Positions 10,325 through 22,352 of a stretch of DNA of 64,000 bases are shown in pieces (the first letter of the stretch is position 1; every line of letters starts with the position of its first letter). The DNA comes from Bolinopsis microptera (taxonomy: Eukaryota > Ctenophora > Tentaculata > Lobata > Bolinopsidae), in NCBI RefSeq assembly GCF_026151205.1, contig NC_087081.1:5575246-5639245 (forward strand). Reading direction: 5' to 3'. A program made the position numbers and the translations under genes. The notes beneath the pieces are model-generated. The model had not been told where the DNA came from and ran no database searches. It saw only the letters and a program-made list of their open reading frames with translations.

Positions 10325-11303
10325 GATCTAAAGGCAAAAGATTCTTAACCTCCTTACTCGAGAAGTGGTGCAGAAAGTACTGAGGACCAGGTTATCGCAT
10401 AGCTCAAGGTATAAGCGACGGATTCCAGAAAATACCTCTCGCGGACAGTACAGCGATGTGGAAAACTATTCTAAGGCTATTGACAGGGTAAGTGGCAGCA
10501 GGAACTTTTTTCCACACCCGGCTTGATACAGGTGTTCCTGCCCAATCATACGCTGGTTCAGAGCATCCCTCAAAGAAGAACAGCCCAAGTCCTCTACAAC
10601 GAGCCATGTCAGCAAGCGATCTTTAAGAGACAGGGTCTCCCCAGGGTGCAGTGTCAGCCCTCTGCTTTTTCCTCTTCTAATACACTCAGTGAAGTGACCC
10701 AGAGCAAAGGAGTTAGAGGCTAGCTCTGTTTGCAGATATGCCTCCCTGTGGGCATCAGACATCGATCTCCAACAAGCCAACAGATAATTTCACTAGCTCT
10801 GATTAAGTACAGGAATGGAGCAACAGGAAAAAAATGCTCAATGTAATAAAAGGAAATGCTATAACGTTCTCACTCCAGCTACTAATGACGCAAAGTGGAG
10901 ACCCTGCCTTAGAACCTTGGAAGTAACACCTATTACTTGTAGACAGAGGACACCTCGCCCTGCCAAAAACACTTCAATACTTCAATGTTAGTACGATCCA
11001 TACTTCAATAGTCCAAGCAAGATTGGATACAGCCAGTTTGTAGAATATTTTAAAAAATGTTTAAAATGTACTGAAATACAACCGCCGCGCTGATTGATGA
11101 AGACAATATGATGTTATGAGGAAATCGTTTTCCGTTTTCCTGCCATACATTTTATCTCGAGTAATAACATAATATGTTATGTGATATTTCAGTACATGTA
11201 TGTAAGGATTTAAGGAACAATGTTTATAAAGGAGCAGTATGTATGTAAGGAACAGGCAAACCATTTCAACGTTAATCTCTAATATTTAGTCCACCATAAT
11301 CCT
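10325..11303. other. No recognised gene
   Basis: A 104-codon minus-strand frame (10466-10780) covers part of this stretch but resembles nothing I know and has no signals. The remainder is AT-rich with no repeat structure. Confidence 0.35.
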
Positions 11304-12261
11304 GTATCTGACTGAAAAGCCGCACAATGATTTGAGTATACGAGGTTTGTGATGTTATTTGGGTTTATTGGGGTCTATAGATCAAAAAAAATTTGGGTAG
11401 ACAAAAAGTTATGTGTCCACCAGGTCTGTGGCCACGCCCTTTTATATGATCGTGGGAAAATCTTACCTTTTCCTAATATAAATTCATATTTGCTCAATCA
11501 AAGCAAGTAGGGTATCAAACCTAATGTTTTTTGACCCAAGAAATCGATTGGTGACATCTATTTGACTTTCAGACCATTCCCAGATAAGATAACCACGCCC
11601 ATATTTACAATTGAGCGTCAAAATTCCCAAAAATGTAAGCAATTTTTTTGGGCAAGTTGGGTGTTGAGACCTATGTTTTTTGACCCAAGAAATCGATTGG
11701 TGACATCTATTTGACTTTCAGACCACTCCCAGATAAGATAACCACGCCCATATTTACAATCGAGCGCCAAGAATTCCCAAATACTCATGGATCTGAAGAC
11801 ATTCCCGTCTATATAACTTCCGCCCCGGGGTTTGAGACTTAAAATAACTCAAGTGACCCATCAGAAACAATTTTGACCTGGGAAGAAATTGTAGCTATGG
11901 TGCAGTTTTGCGCAATTGACCACGCCCTTTTTTTGGCACTTTTGCGACTTTATAATCAAAATAGCTCCGCTTCTAATTGGAATTAAAAGCTAAACTTGGC
12001 TTTAGAGTTTTTCAGAATCACAGGGGGGTAGAGCATAATTTTAAAATCACTAGACATCAGGTTGTTGAGTTATATGACCACACCTTTTTTTCTCTCGCGA
12101 GTCATAATTTGCCCACTAAATACCAGATATCTCGGCTTGTGATTGAGCTAGGTGCTTGTCCGGGGCATTAACCTGTTCAAAATCATCAGTTTAAGTAGAG
12201 CATAATTTCAAAGTCCTCAAAGATCAGGTTGTAGATTTTTTTGGCCAAAACCTATTTTTAT
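11304..12261 (+). repeat. Left arm of the 11.3-14.9 kb foldback
   Basis: Matches 13961-14931 in inverted orientation with few differences. It contains an internal tandem duplication of about 130 bp (11535-11770) centred on AAGAAATCGATTGGTGAC, also present in the other arm, so the duplication predates arm formation. Several copies of CCACGCCC occur. Confidence 0.85.
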
Positions 12262-12490
12262 GGGTACCCCGCCAATTGACCCCCCTGACAATTGACCTAC
12301 CGACAGTTGACCCCCTATGTAATTACATTGGAGTCAATTGTCGCGAAATCTAGGGTTTAGTAAGACAATTGACCCCCCGACAATTGACCCCTATGTAATT
12401 ACACTGGGGTCAATTGTCACGAAATCTACGACAATTGACCCCCGATAATTGACCCCCATGTAATTACACTGGGGTCAATTGATCGGGTTA
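12262..12490. repeat. Interspersed ACAATTGACCCC units
   Basis: Multiple direct and inverted copies of ACAATTGACCCC alternate with TGTAATTACACTGGGGTC blocks. Two further copies lie on the other side of the hexamer array at 12740-12770, so the array sits inside this repeat. Confidence 0.7.
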
Positions 12491-12724
12491 CGGTCAGGGT
12501 CAGGGTCAGGGTCAGAGTCCTGGGTTAGGGTTAGGGTTATATTAGGGTTAGGGTCCTGGGTCAGGGTCAGGGTCAGGGTCAGGGTCAGGGTCAGGGTCAG
12601 GGTCAGGGTCAGGGTCAGGGTCAGGGTCAGGGTCAGGGTCAGGGTCAGGGTCAGGGTCAGGGTCAGGGTCAGGGTCAGGGTCAGGGTCAGGGTCAGGGTC
12701 AGGGTCCGGGTCAGGGTCAGGGTT
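12491..12724 (+). repeat. Telomere-like hexamer array (GGGTCA)n with TTAGGG islands
   Basis: About 39 hexamers, nearly all GGGTCA, with two short runs of TTAGGG at 12522-12552. TTAGGG is the canonical telomere unit of most animals. The 107-codon VRVRV frame across it is an artefact. Confidence 0.9.
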
Positions 12725-12779
12725 AATTGTATTAAATTATTGTCGGGGGTCAATTGTCGGGGGGTCAATTGTCGCCCAC

Positions 12780-13245
12780 CCTTTTTACGTTCTTGCGAGT
12801 AGCAATTGCGGCGCTTAAAATTAAAATTAATCAGCTTCTGATTGAAGTTAGGAACTAAACTCGGGCAGCAAAATGGTCAGAATTATCATATGGAGTGGGG
12901 TAGAACTTGGTTTCAAAGTCCTCAGACATCAGGTTGTTGAGGTATTAGGCCACACCCTATTCTTACGCTATCGCGAGTAGCAATTGACACATTGAGTAAA
13001 GAGCTAAACTCGAGCAGAAAAATGGTCAGAATTATCATATTAAGTGGGGCAAAGCATAATTTAAAAGTCCTCAAACATCAGGTTGCTGAGTTTTTTTTTG
13101 GCCAAACCCTATTTTTACGCTCTTGCGAGTAGCAATTGCAGCGCTTAAAATTAAAATTACTTAGCTTCTGATTGGAGTTAGGAGCTAAACTCGGGCAGCA
13201 AAATGGTCAGAATTATCACATTAAGTTGGGTTTCAAAGCAATTAC
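12780..13245. repeat. About 170-bp diverged satellite units in the foldback loop
   Basis: Three tandem, imperfect units share GCGAGTAGCAATTG, AAATGGTCAGAATTATCA and CATCAGGTTG. Related units also make up the inner part of both foldback arms, so arms and loop derive from one repeated module. Confidence 0.65.
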
Positions 13246-13511
13246 TTGCAACAATTACAACACTCATTGAAAGGTATCTCGGCTTCTAATTGGAGTTCGG
13301 TGCTTAGCCTGGGCATGAAGATATTTAGAATTATAGCAGCAAGGGGATTAGAGGCTAGATCATGGTTCTACGTGATGTCTGAGTACTCTATTCAATGCGA
13401 AGCTTTGATCTTTTTGATGTCCAAGATTAACACTCAACTCCCACCAGAAGCGGAGATATCTTACTAGTATTTCACTATGAAATGCAGTTATCACGAATAC
13501 GTAAACTACTT

Positions 13512-13661
13512 ATACTACTACTACTATGTCGGAACTAAGTCCGATCTACGCCAGATAACCCCCTTCATATATCCCTGTCCCGCATCAGGGTTGGCAGTTC
13601 CTCTTTGGAGTTTGTCCCAACTTCCTTCAGTAATATAGACTAGAAGCTTTGTCTTGGTCGC
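13512..13661 (-). pseudogene. Second, 5'-truncated copy of the TAG-tailed LINE
   Basis: The reverse complement matches 2707-2860 almost base for base, including the codons for EGSWDKL, GTANPDAGQGY and VIWRRSDLVPT and the trinucleotide tail. It is inserted in the foldback loop, on the strand opposite to the first copy. Only the last 150 bp were copied. Confidence 0.85.
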
Positions 13662-13739
13662 GTAAAGGTTATGGTCTATTGACTCAGCAACCTGAATACC
13701 AGAGGAAATCACTACTCAATGTGATAGTTTTGAACATAA

Positions 13740-13900
13740 TAGGCAAATTCAGCTTCGAACAAGGGTAGACCGAGGGCAGGATTTGCGACCGAGGCCGGGA
13801 ACGAGAAAAAACCGAGTAATTGTCCTGCTGACCGAGGCCGAGAAAAATCGCTATTCCTCGGTAAAACCGAAGCCGAGGACTCGGTCGACCCTTGGCTTCG
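13740..13900. repeat. Short GACCGAGGCCG-rich patch
   Basis: Several imperfect copies of ACCGAGGCCG and CCTCGGT cluster here, partly inverted. No family was recognised. Confidence 0.4.
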
Positions 13901-13960
13901 AACTCCAATCAAAAGCAGAGTTATATTGATTTTAAGTGCTATAATTGCTATTGGCGAGAG

Positions 13961-14931
13961 CGTAAAAATAGGTTGTGGCCTAATACCTCAACAACCTGAT
14001 CTTTGAGGATTTTGAAATTATGCTCTACCCTACTGAAACTGATGATTTTGAACATGTTAAGGCCCCGGATAAGCACCTAGCTCAATCAGAAGCCGAGATA
14101 TCTGGTATTTAGTGTGCAAATTATGTCTCGCGAGAGAAAAAAAGGTGTGGTCATATAACTCAACAACCTGATGTCTAGTGACTTTAAAATTATGCTCTAC
14201 CCCCCTAAATGTGATGATTCTGAAAAACTCTAAAGCCAAGTTTAGCTTTTAATTCCAATTAGAAGCGGAGCTATTTTGATTATAAAGTCGCAAAAGTGCC
14301 AAAAAAAGGGCGTGGTCAATTGCGCAAAACTGCACCATAGCTACAATTTCTTCCCAGGTCAAAATTGTTTCTGATGGGTCACTTGAGTTATTCTAAGTCT
14401 CAAACCCCGGGGCGGAAGTTATATAGACGGGAATGTCTTCAGATCCATGAGTATTTGGGAATTCTTGGCGCTCGATTGTAAATATGGGCGTGGTTATCTT
14501 ATCTGGGAGTGGTCTGAAAGTCAAATAGATGTCACCAATCGATTTCTTGGGTCAAAAAACATAGGTCTCAACACCCAACTTGCCCAAAAAAATTGCTTAC
14601 ATTTTTGGGAATTTTGACGCTCAATTGTAAATATGGGCGTGGTTATCTTATCTGGGAATGGTCTGAAAGTCAAATAGATGTCACCAATCGATTTCTTGGG
14701 TCAAAAAACATTAGGTTTGATACCCTACTTGCTTTGATTGAGCAAATATGAATTTATATTAGGAAAAGGTAAGATTTTCCCACGATCATATAAAAGGGCG
14801 TGGCCACAGACCTGGTGGACACATAACTTTTTGTCTACCCAAATTTTTTTTGATCTATAGACCCCAATAAACCCAAATAACATCACAAACCTCGTATACT
14901 CAAAACATTGTGCGGCTTTTCAGTCAGATAC
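13961..14931 (-). repeat. Right arm of the 11.3-14.9 kb foldback
   Basis: Inverted copy of 11304-12261, ending at CTTTTCAGTCAGATAC. The flank beyond (TTGATTACC) does not obviously repeat the left flank. Confidence 0.85.
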
Positions 14932-15640
14932 TTGATTACCACGTACAATAGAGAAATAGACCGGATAATAGAGAGGAGATTGATCTGTAGTCTGAGATAA
15001 TCTCATTTCTCAATTTTATGTTCGCTCATCGTAATCTAACTTTAATGTAATTCTATCGAGGCAAAACGTTGTCCCACCTAATCTGTTATATTCAATATTC
15101 ATTGAGCACATTATTGTGCAGTGTTCTGTGCAGTGTGCACTGTGCAGACTGCAGTTCAAACTTCTATTACAACCCGTCCTGCGACTTACATCGTGCACAA
15201 TCCCGGTTAGGTAGAAACCGTTTAGATTTCCCATCTTCTATTTTTATCTGACACTCAGTCGCGGAAATAAATATCTGATTTAAAGAAAATAACCGTGGTT
15301 TCAGAATATTTATTACTTTACTAGATATTACATAATATTCACTAACATATAATATGAGTGAAGCAGTGACAATGGTGACATGTTCAGAATTCTGGCAGCA
15401 ACGCTAGAAAATTATCATCTTGTTTACATTTTCTAAATTTAATGCATGTCTAAATTTAGTATTTATAAGCAACTTTTAAAATTATCACGTCTGGTAGAAA
15501 GACGAAGATATAACTGTAACCTTACTTCATGGTTACTTTAATAATGTTATAATTTGTTAAACATACACAGTGAGCCAGTGAACCGTTACATAATAATATC
15601 TCAAACCATACTGAGCAGTATCATCAGGACTGGATACGTA
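14932..15640. other. No recognised gene
   Basis: Only short frames. A GTGCAGTGT/CTGTGCAG-rich patch lies near 15115-15155. Nothing else is identifiable. Confidence 0.35.
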
Positions 15641-15644
15641 GATA

Positions 15645-15766
15645 TGACCTCACCAGAGCAGTGACGTCACCAGAGCAGTGACGTCACCAGAGCAGTTGTG
15701 AGTGGGAAGAAGATTACCGTGGATTCGTGCACTGAATTTACAGGTTTAGGATATCTGGTATATAAG
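15645..15766 (+). promoter_or_regulatory. Candidate promoter: three tandem CRE units plus TATA box
   Basis: A 17-bp unit repeats three times. Two units carry the perfect cAMP-response palindrome TGACGTCA (15662-15669, 15679-15686) and the first carries TGACCTCA (15645-15652). A TATATAAG box follows at 15759-15766, about 70 bp downstream, a plausible spacing for a CREB-type promoter on the + strand. A 69-codon frame at 15698-15907 overlaps but is not convincing, so the driven gene is unknown. Confidence 0.4.
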
Positions 15767-17756
15767 AGGAGAGATATTGCTGGCATCTTATTGAGTGTTT
15801 TAGCTATCCAGTCAAGTTTTAGAGGAAAAACGAGGATCCTTACACGTTTTACACTGACTTTACAACACAGATACAGTTTACAACCCACAGTTACTGTTAC
15901 CTCCTAACAACACACAGTTACTGTCCCTCAAGTTCTAATTTTTAGAAACTGCATGTTTTATAAAAAAACAGTCTCTAATTGTAGCACACGTGCAACTTAT
16001 AGCACACGTGCAACTTACACAGGCTTTAGAACTGACCTGGAACTAGATATGCACAGTTAGTTACCACACTGTAAAACACTAGGTACAGTGACTAACTGTT
16101 ACCTTCCAACTGCTTCTCTCCAATACCCAGCCTCACCCCAATTACTCAACAATTAAGTATCAACTACTACCCGTCACGTGACTATTATTGTAACCTCTGA
16201 TTGACTGGTGTTATGTCACGTGACATGCGTTCTTGCTTCTCATTGGCTGGCCAACTTCGTGCTGGCCAACTTTCGTTTTTTATTGGGTGTTTGTACACAT
16301 AATTGGTTTTGACTTCTGGTTGGATAATTGCTTACACCATGGATTATAATTTCCACTTCAGTGAATCGTTACGTCATATTCCTATATTATGTTTGACATA
16401 ATATTTTATGGAATTTGAAATTTCAGTCCATGTTTCTGCGGCATTATTTTTAGTGTTCTCGTTTATTGCGAAAAGGAAAAGGCAATCATCTTTTCTTTGT
16501 CGCAAGAAATGGGAACACAACAAATTTTGCCCCAGAAATATTACAACAATAGTTTGTAACATGAACATTTGCTAACAATGCGACTAGTAAACACTGTCCT
16601 GATCCGGATATTGCACAAATTTTAGTCCGTCACGTTATCAAAAATAAAGGCGTATAATGTGCAAATTTCGACCGTACTATATAACATACTGTGTACAATA
16701 AACGTGTAAATTGCGTTAAGTCGTCTATCCAGTTTCTAGGCTGGTGTTTTTGCACAGTAATGCAGAAAACACTAATAAATACTGCATCTGCTGTTCAGAT
16801 AGATTTAAAGTGTTGTACAATTAATATTTGACTTACTAAACTATTTTCACAGCTACAATTAAATACATTAATGAGTCTTATGTAACGTGATGGAAACGTT
16901 TTAAGCGGGTAAAAGCCATTCCAAACCCTGGCTCTATAGCATGGAGGCCTCGTTTTATATTGAAATGACATTGTACATCAGGTAAAGTCTAGTCATTTAA
17001 GGACATCTACCTGAAAATCTTCAGATACTCACGAAACTTTGCACAGACCCAAAGTTTCTGAAAATTTGCAGGTTCATTTCCATAAATGTACATAAATGAC
17101 TGGACTAATGTAGAGTCTAGTCAGGTCTCGTTTGGCAATGATAGCGTTTTATCCAGTTAGAAATTAGGCTGGATTTACTGTATGATCCTATACATTGGTA
17201 TGTAACAAATTCGGAAGTTTTATTAATTATAAACCCGTTATGAAGCCGATAAATGCGATAATTAGATTCGATTACACTGTTAATAAGCTGGTGATATGTC
17301 ACATCCAATACCACTTGCTTAAACGTAAGATTATATATTATAATCTATTTTAATTATTCAATGTGGGAACACGTGATAAGATTCCGGAGCCATTACTTCC
17401 TACCCTTTTACAATTCAGAGAACATTATCCATAACTTTATCTAGATGAAAACTTCCTCTCCCTGTCCTGGCCAGTAATCTCTTCTTATAAGAGATAATAA
17501 CTTATTATAAGAGATAACTTTAAACTATGTGTTGTTAAGTAGTTAAGTGATGTGTTGTAACTGTAAATACTGATATACTGGATAATATCCAGTTATTATC
17601 TTCTCTTCCTCTCAGAACACAAATCTGGTCATTTCTACCTCTAGAAATGAAAAAATGATTTACTAGACCACGTTTAGGTACTCAACAATCACACATTCTC
17701 CTCGATACAACACGCACTGCCTCCAGTTATCCAGTGATGATAGCTTGTTATTGACA
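15767..17756. other. No recognised gene
   Basis: Apart from the E-box pair at 16173-16224 and two copies of AGCACACGTGCAACTTA near 15980-16015, I see no coding exon, terminal repeat or array. Confidence 0.35.
16173..16224. promoter_or_regulatory. Pair of GTCACGTGAC E-box palindromes
   Basis: Perfect 10-bp palindromes lie at 16173-16182 and 16215-16224, 42 bp apart (four helical turns). A CATTGGCTGG CCAAT-like box follows. The core CACGTG is the binding site of bHLH-zip factors of the MITF/TFE and USF/Myc type. No gene start is evident nearby. Confidence 0.4.
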
Positions 17757-18600
17757 GCAAATAGTGTCCTTCTTCAGAAAGACTCGTCAGGATCAGAACT
17801 ATACTGGGGGAGGCAATGTGTTATAGGAAGCGTTATAGTGCTGACGGTCGGTCCTAAAGTGTAACCTCCACAAAATGACAAAATGGTGATGACAACTTTT
17901 ATTAAGTGACAACAAACTATCACGTCCTACTTTAATGAGAATGGAAATGATCTTCCCCTTTCTCGTTGTAATGCCTAGTAATTAGTACTTACTTTAAAAT
18001 AAGGCGACATCCGGCTGTCGATATGGCAGTGCTTCGTAAGTTAGTAGTAAATACCAACAACGTGTTAACCAATGAAGGAACGCTGATAGTAGTCAATACC
18101 AACAACGTGTTAACCAATGAATGAACACTCATAAGTAAACCCTCTCTCTCTCTCTAAAATAAAGGAACCCTGACCTCCTCTAAAATAAAGGAACCCTGAC
18201 CTCCTCTAAAATAAAGGAACCCTGACCTCCTCTAAAATAAAGGAACCCTGACCTCCTCTAAAATAAAGGAACCCTCTCTCTCTCTAAAATAAAGGAACCC
18301 TGACCTCCTCTAAAATAAAGGAACCCTCTCTCTCTCTAAAATAAAGGAACCCTGACCTCCTCTAAAATAAAGGAACCCTGACCTCCTCTAAAATAAAGGA
18401 ACCCTAACCTCCTCTAAAATAAAGGAACCCTGACCTCCTCTAAAATAAAGGAACCCTGACCTCCTCTAAATATCTCACAGTACTTATCCTCACCGGTATC
18501 TTAAGTATCTGTTATCTCTGGACAGGCACGTGTGATAGTTTGTTGTCACTGAGAGGTTGTCATCACTGGAGGACACTATTTGTTGTGAATGGAAAGGTTA
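17757..18600. repeat. Imperfect inverted repeat around a minisatellite
   Basis: Blocks at 17757-17925 (AAATAGTGTCC, GATGACAAC, GACAACAAACTATCACG) recur inverted and in reverse order at 18530-18586. The left arm has extra sequence between blocks. The centre is the 26-bp array. It could be a small foldback element; no target duplication was found. Confidence 0.5.
18141..18470 (+). repeat. 26-bp minisatellite
   Basis: About 12 units with core TCTAAAATAAAGGAACCCTG, ending in either ACCTCC or a CTCTCTCTC variant. Units are nearly identical. Confidence 0.9.
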
Positions 18601-19385
18601 AGTTCTCAATAAACGTGGTCTTGCAAATTATTTTGTATTTTCTGGAGGTGTATTCACGTTAGACAGTGTGATATAGATTTTTAAAAGGGAAACTTTATTT
18701 GATTTTTAACATGTTAAAGATCACGTTACCGTGCAGCTGTGTCCTGTATTACTGATATGTCTAGCGTCGCCACAAATACAACTTATATTTGTTACATATA
18801 ACTCATAACTCAGCTATTAGATTATGCTTGAAGCAGTGGTCTCCATATTATAATAATATTTAACTCTTAAACACTCCGCTTGTAGATTTTTTTTATTGAA
18901 ATCTTTCAAATCAGTCAATTACATACAAGTTTACACAATGAATTAGTTAAATATAATATTGTCCTCTAAGCATGGATTGTCAAAGTTGAAATTGTCTCGG
19001 ACAAAATGTATGTAACCAAAGGACCTGAGGGTCACCAAAACACAGATATTGAGTGCAAATGCAGCTCCTGCACAAGCATGGGCCCTTAAAAGATGTTAGT
19101 AGAGGTTGTAGGCTTTGTTATAATATAGCACTTTATCAGTATGTACCGCACGATGTCAATATGAACCCAAAACCCTTACCTGGGCTTCACTGACATGAGC
19201 TGAAAGAAGAGAAGTTTTAAAAGAATAAACACCGTTCGGGAGATATGAGCCTGTCTTCTCGAATGTAAAGACTCTGTTAAGTTTCTTCAATATTCATTGT
19301 GCGACGTTTTAAATCTACCCGGATAGCAGTATAGTAGTAGTATAATATGTTGCAAAGAAACAAACCTAGAAAGTGGACAGACGAC
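18601..19385. other. No recognised gene
   Basis: AT-rich with short frames only and no repeat structure that I can see. Confidence 0.35.
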
Positions 19386-20141
19386 TTAAGGGGGGGGGGG
19401 GGGGGGGGGGGGGGGGTTCACCCTGATTTTTTTGTGAAACTTGTTTTCGAGATAGCAGTTGACCAACAAACTAGGACCGGTGACCGAACTTTTGAGCGGG
19501 TCCCAGACCCCATCCGCCAAACGGTGCCCGCGGGGCAGCCACGCCCATATTTTGTCCAAATTAGGCCCAATTTAGCCAAATACCCTTAACATGCCCAAAG
19601 CCCAGATTTTAGGTGCTCTACTTGTAGCTAGTGGTCCCTTGAACCCGTATATACATTTTCATCAAGATTGGACAAAAATTAGCTGAGTTATGAGCCAAAA
19701 ACCATATGACCATATTTGGGCATACGCACCAATTTTGATCGATTTTGGCCCATAAATTGATCAAATATCAATATTTTTGAATGAAACTAACTTTATATGG
19801 AAGGTAAGCCTATACTACACATTCTCTATGATTATCAGCTCAATATCTACCTAACTGTGGATTTTGTGTTCAAATAATCGCAAAAAATGAACAAAATTGC
19901 CCATATCTCAGTTCGCGATATTTGCAAAACTGACTTCGCTCAAAACTATAGAACTCAATAGGGTTTCAATATTTTTACATGAAATTTTCAGAATTTGCCG
20001 GGCATTTTTCAGAATTTGGCCGCCAAATTTTTTTAAAGGTCTAACTCAAAATTCTGTCCCAAAACTTAAGGTCGAAATGCGATTCTACGTTGAACCCCCC
20101 ACCCCCCCTCCCCCCCCCCCCCCCCCCCCCCCCCCCCTTAA
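19386..20141. mobile_element. TTAA-flanked element with G27 and C28 ends
   Basis: TTAA (19386-19389) is followed by 27 G and then GGTTCA-type sequence. The other end reads TTGAACCCCCCACCCCCC, then 28 C, then TTAA (20138-20141). The inverted ends and the duplicated TTAA fit a nonautonomous element using TTAA targets, as piggyBac-like transposons do, whose G/C-rich terminus has expanded into homopolymers. The 748-bp interior has no transposase; frames of 80 and 89 codons are spurious. It shares CCACGCCCATA wording with the 11.3-kb foldback. Confidence 0.6.
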
Positions 20142-20594
20142 CACAATTTACACGTTACAGAATTAAAATATGTGATGGTTAATTAACTGAATTCGGAGGT
20201 AAACTAGCAATGGAGTTAATTTATAGATATACAATTGAACGTTCAATTACCAGGTGCTAAAAACTTATATCATCGATCTTTAGTCTGCTGACTCTTGATC
20301 CCTGCAGTAGTAGTGTTGGTTGATGTTATGGGTTTGAAAGAGAATCAGAGATAGCCTTATCTTTGATCAGGATCCTTTTCTCCTATTGAAAAAAAGAGAG
20401 GCTGGACCTGGTGGCCCACGAGAAGATAACATAAAGAATGAAGATGCTTTGCCTGACTCTGAGTATATCATCCCTGTTCGATGCCGGGATAGATGCCGGG
20501 ATAGATGCCTGCTAGATGCCGGGATTAAATGTACTGTGGAGATGATACTATGAAGGATCCATATTCAGTAACAAATACCCTTGCCTTGCACACA
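20142..20594. other. Lead-in to the 40/45-bp array
   Basis: No gene. Near 20480-20525, three copies of GATGCCGGGATA occur with a GCCTGCTAG motif related to the array unit that follows. Confidence 0.4.
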
Positions 20595-21754
20595 GGGGTC
20601 TAGCAGGCGGGATACTCTAAATAATGAAATCAATAAATTGGGGTCTAGCAGGCGGGATACTCTAAATAATGAAATCAATAAATTGGGGTCTAGCAGGCGG
20701 GATACTCTAAATAATGAAATCAATAAATTGGGGTCTAGCAGGCGGGATACTCTAAATAATGAAATCAATAAATTGGGGTCTAGCAGGCGGGATACTCTAA
20801 ATAATCAATAAATTGGGGTCTAGCAGGCGGGATACTCTAAATAATGAAATCAATAAATTGGGGTCTAACAGGCGGGATACTCTAAATAATGAAATCAATA
20901 AATTGGGGTCTAGCAGGCGGGATACTCTAAATAATGAAATCAATAAATTGGGGTCTAGCAGGCGGGATACTCTAAATAATCAATAAATTGGGGTCTAGCA
21001 GGCGGGATACTCTAAATAATCAATAAATTGGGGTCTAGCAGGCGGGATACTCTAAATAATCAATAAATTGGGGTCTAGCAGGCGGGATACTCTAAATAAT
21101 CAATAAATTGGGGTCTAGCAGGCGGGATACTCTAAATAATCAATAAATTGGGGTCTAGCAGGCGGGATACTCTAAATAATCAATAAATTGGGGTCTAGCA
21201 GGCGGGATACTCTAAATAATCAATAAATTGGGGTCTAGCAGGCGGGATACTCTAAATAATCAATAAATTGGGGTCTAGCAGGCGGGATACTCTAAATAAT
21301 CAATAAATTGGGGTCTAGCAGGCGGGATACTCTAAATAATCAATAAATTGGGGTCTAGCAGGCGGGATACTCTAAATAATCAATAAATTGGGGTCTAGCA
21401 GGCGGGATACTCTAAATAATCAATAAATTGGGGTCTAGCAGGCGGGATACTCTAAATAATGAAATCAATAAATTGGGGTCTAGCAGGCGGGATACTCTAA
21501 ATAATCAATAAATTGGGGTCTAGCAGGCGGGATACTCTAAATAATCAATAAATTGGGGTCTAGCAGGCGGGATACTCTAAATAATCAATAAATTGGGGTC
21601 TAGCAGGCGGGATACTCTAAATAATCAATAAATTGGGGTCTAGCAGGCGGGATACTCTAAATAATCAATAAATTGGGGTCTAGCAGGCGGGATACTCTAA
21701 ATAATCAATAAATTGGGGTCTAGCAGGCGGGATACTCTAAATAATCAATAAATT
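20595..21754 (+). repeat. 28-unit minisatellite with two unit lengths
   Basis: Each unit starts GGGGTCTAGCAGGCGGGATA. Long units (45 bp) contain an extra GAAAT that short units (40 bp) lack. The order is 4 long, 1 short, 3 long, 12 short, 1 long, 7 short, which sums exactly to 1,160 bp. Only one substitution (TCTAACAGG in the seventh unit) was noticed, so the array is young. It is not a CRISPR array: there are no variable spacers. Confidence 0.97.
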
Positions 21755-22352
21755 GGGTGTTGAATTTAGCTGGTCGGTGGTTGCACTTCATTCTTTAGCA
21801 ATTGTTCAGCATCAGACTCCATTTCATTACCATATATGGGCAAATATGTAGAATTTGAAGTGATACCACGAAAATTTGGTTGAATTTTAAGTGGCGTCGC
21901 ATATTCGATTACATAGAAATGTTGAGAAAATACTGAATTATATCTTTATATAATTTTCTAAATAATACCAAATTCCAAATAAAGTGTGACCATGAACTTA
22001 TATTACCGGAGTTATATTTCTGCAAAGTTCGATGCAATAATTCCATTTTTTTAAGACACTGAAAAATGTAAAGCAGATATGACTAACCGCTCGTAAACTG
22101 TGTCTTAATAGGATAATATTTCTTTAGAAAACTTCCAAAGAATACAAATAAAGAATACAATGCTTTTAAATATTAGCTTGGTCAGCTGGGTTTAACGACA
22201 CAACACTCGTCCCTAAACGATGACAACATCCCCCCAGAGGCTGCAACAATGACGACATTGCTACAGGAGTACAGGGTGTAACAATGACCTGCAATCCTTT
22301 ATCTTACTCTCATTGTATTACCCTTACATTCAGAGGGGTGTTGGTTATGCAA
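21755..22352. other. No recognised gene
   Basis: AT-rich intervening DNA between two arrays, with no usable frame. Confidence 0.35.

Larger units (their letters stand above)
11304..14931. mobile_element. 3.6-kb foldback element
   Basis: Two arms of about 960 bp (11304-12261 and 13961-14931) are inverted copies of each other. The outer ends read GTATCTGACTGAAAAG and CTTTTCAGTCAGATAC. A TA target duplication is possible, but cannot be separated from the palindromic end. The 1.7-kb loop holds a hexamer array, diverged satellite units and a truncated LINE. No transposase is present, so the element is nonautonomous or a fossil. Confidence 0.75.

Noticed and set aside
10466-10780. 104-codon minus-strand frame as a host gene
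   Set aside because: No recognisable domain, start context or splice signals; overlapping frames on the other strand are equally open.
12475-12802. VRVRV and TLTLT repeat frames
   Set aside because: They are translations of the GGGTCA hexamer array on either strand.
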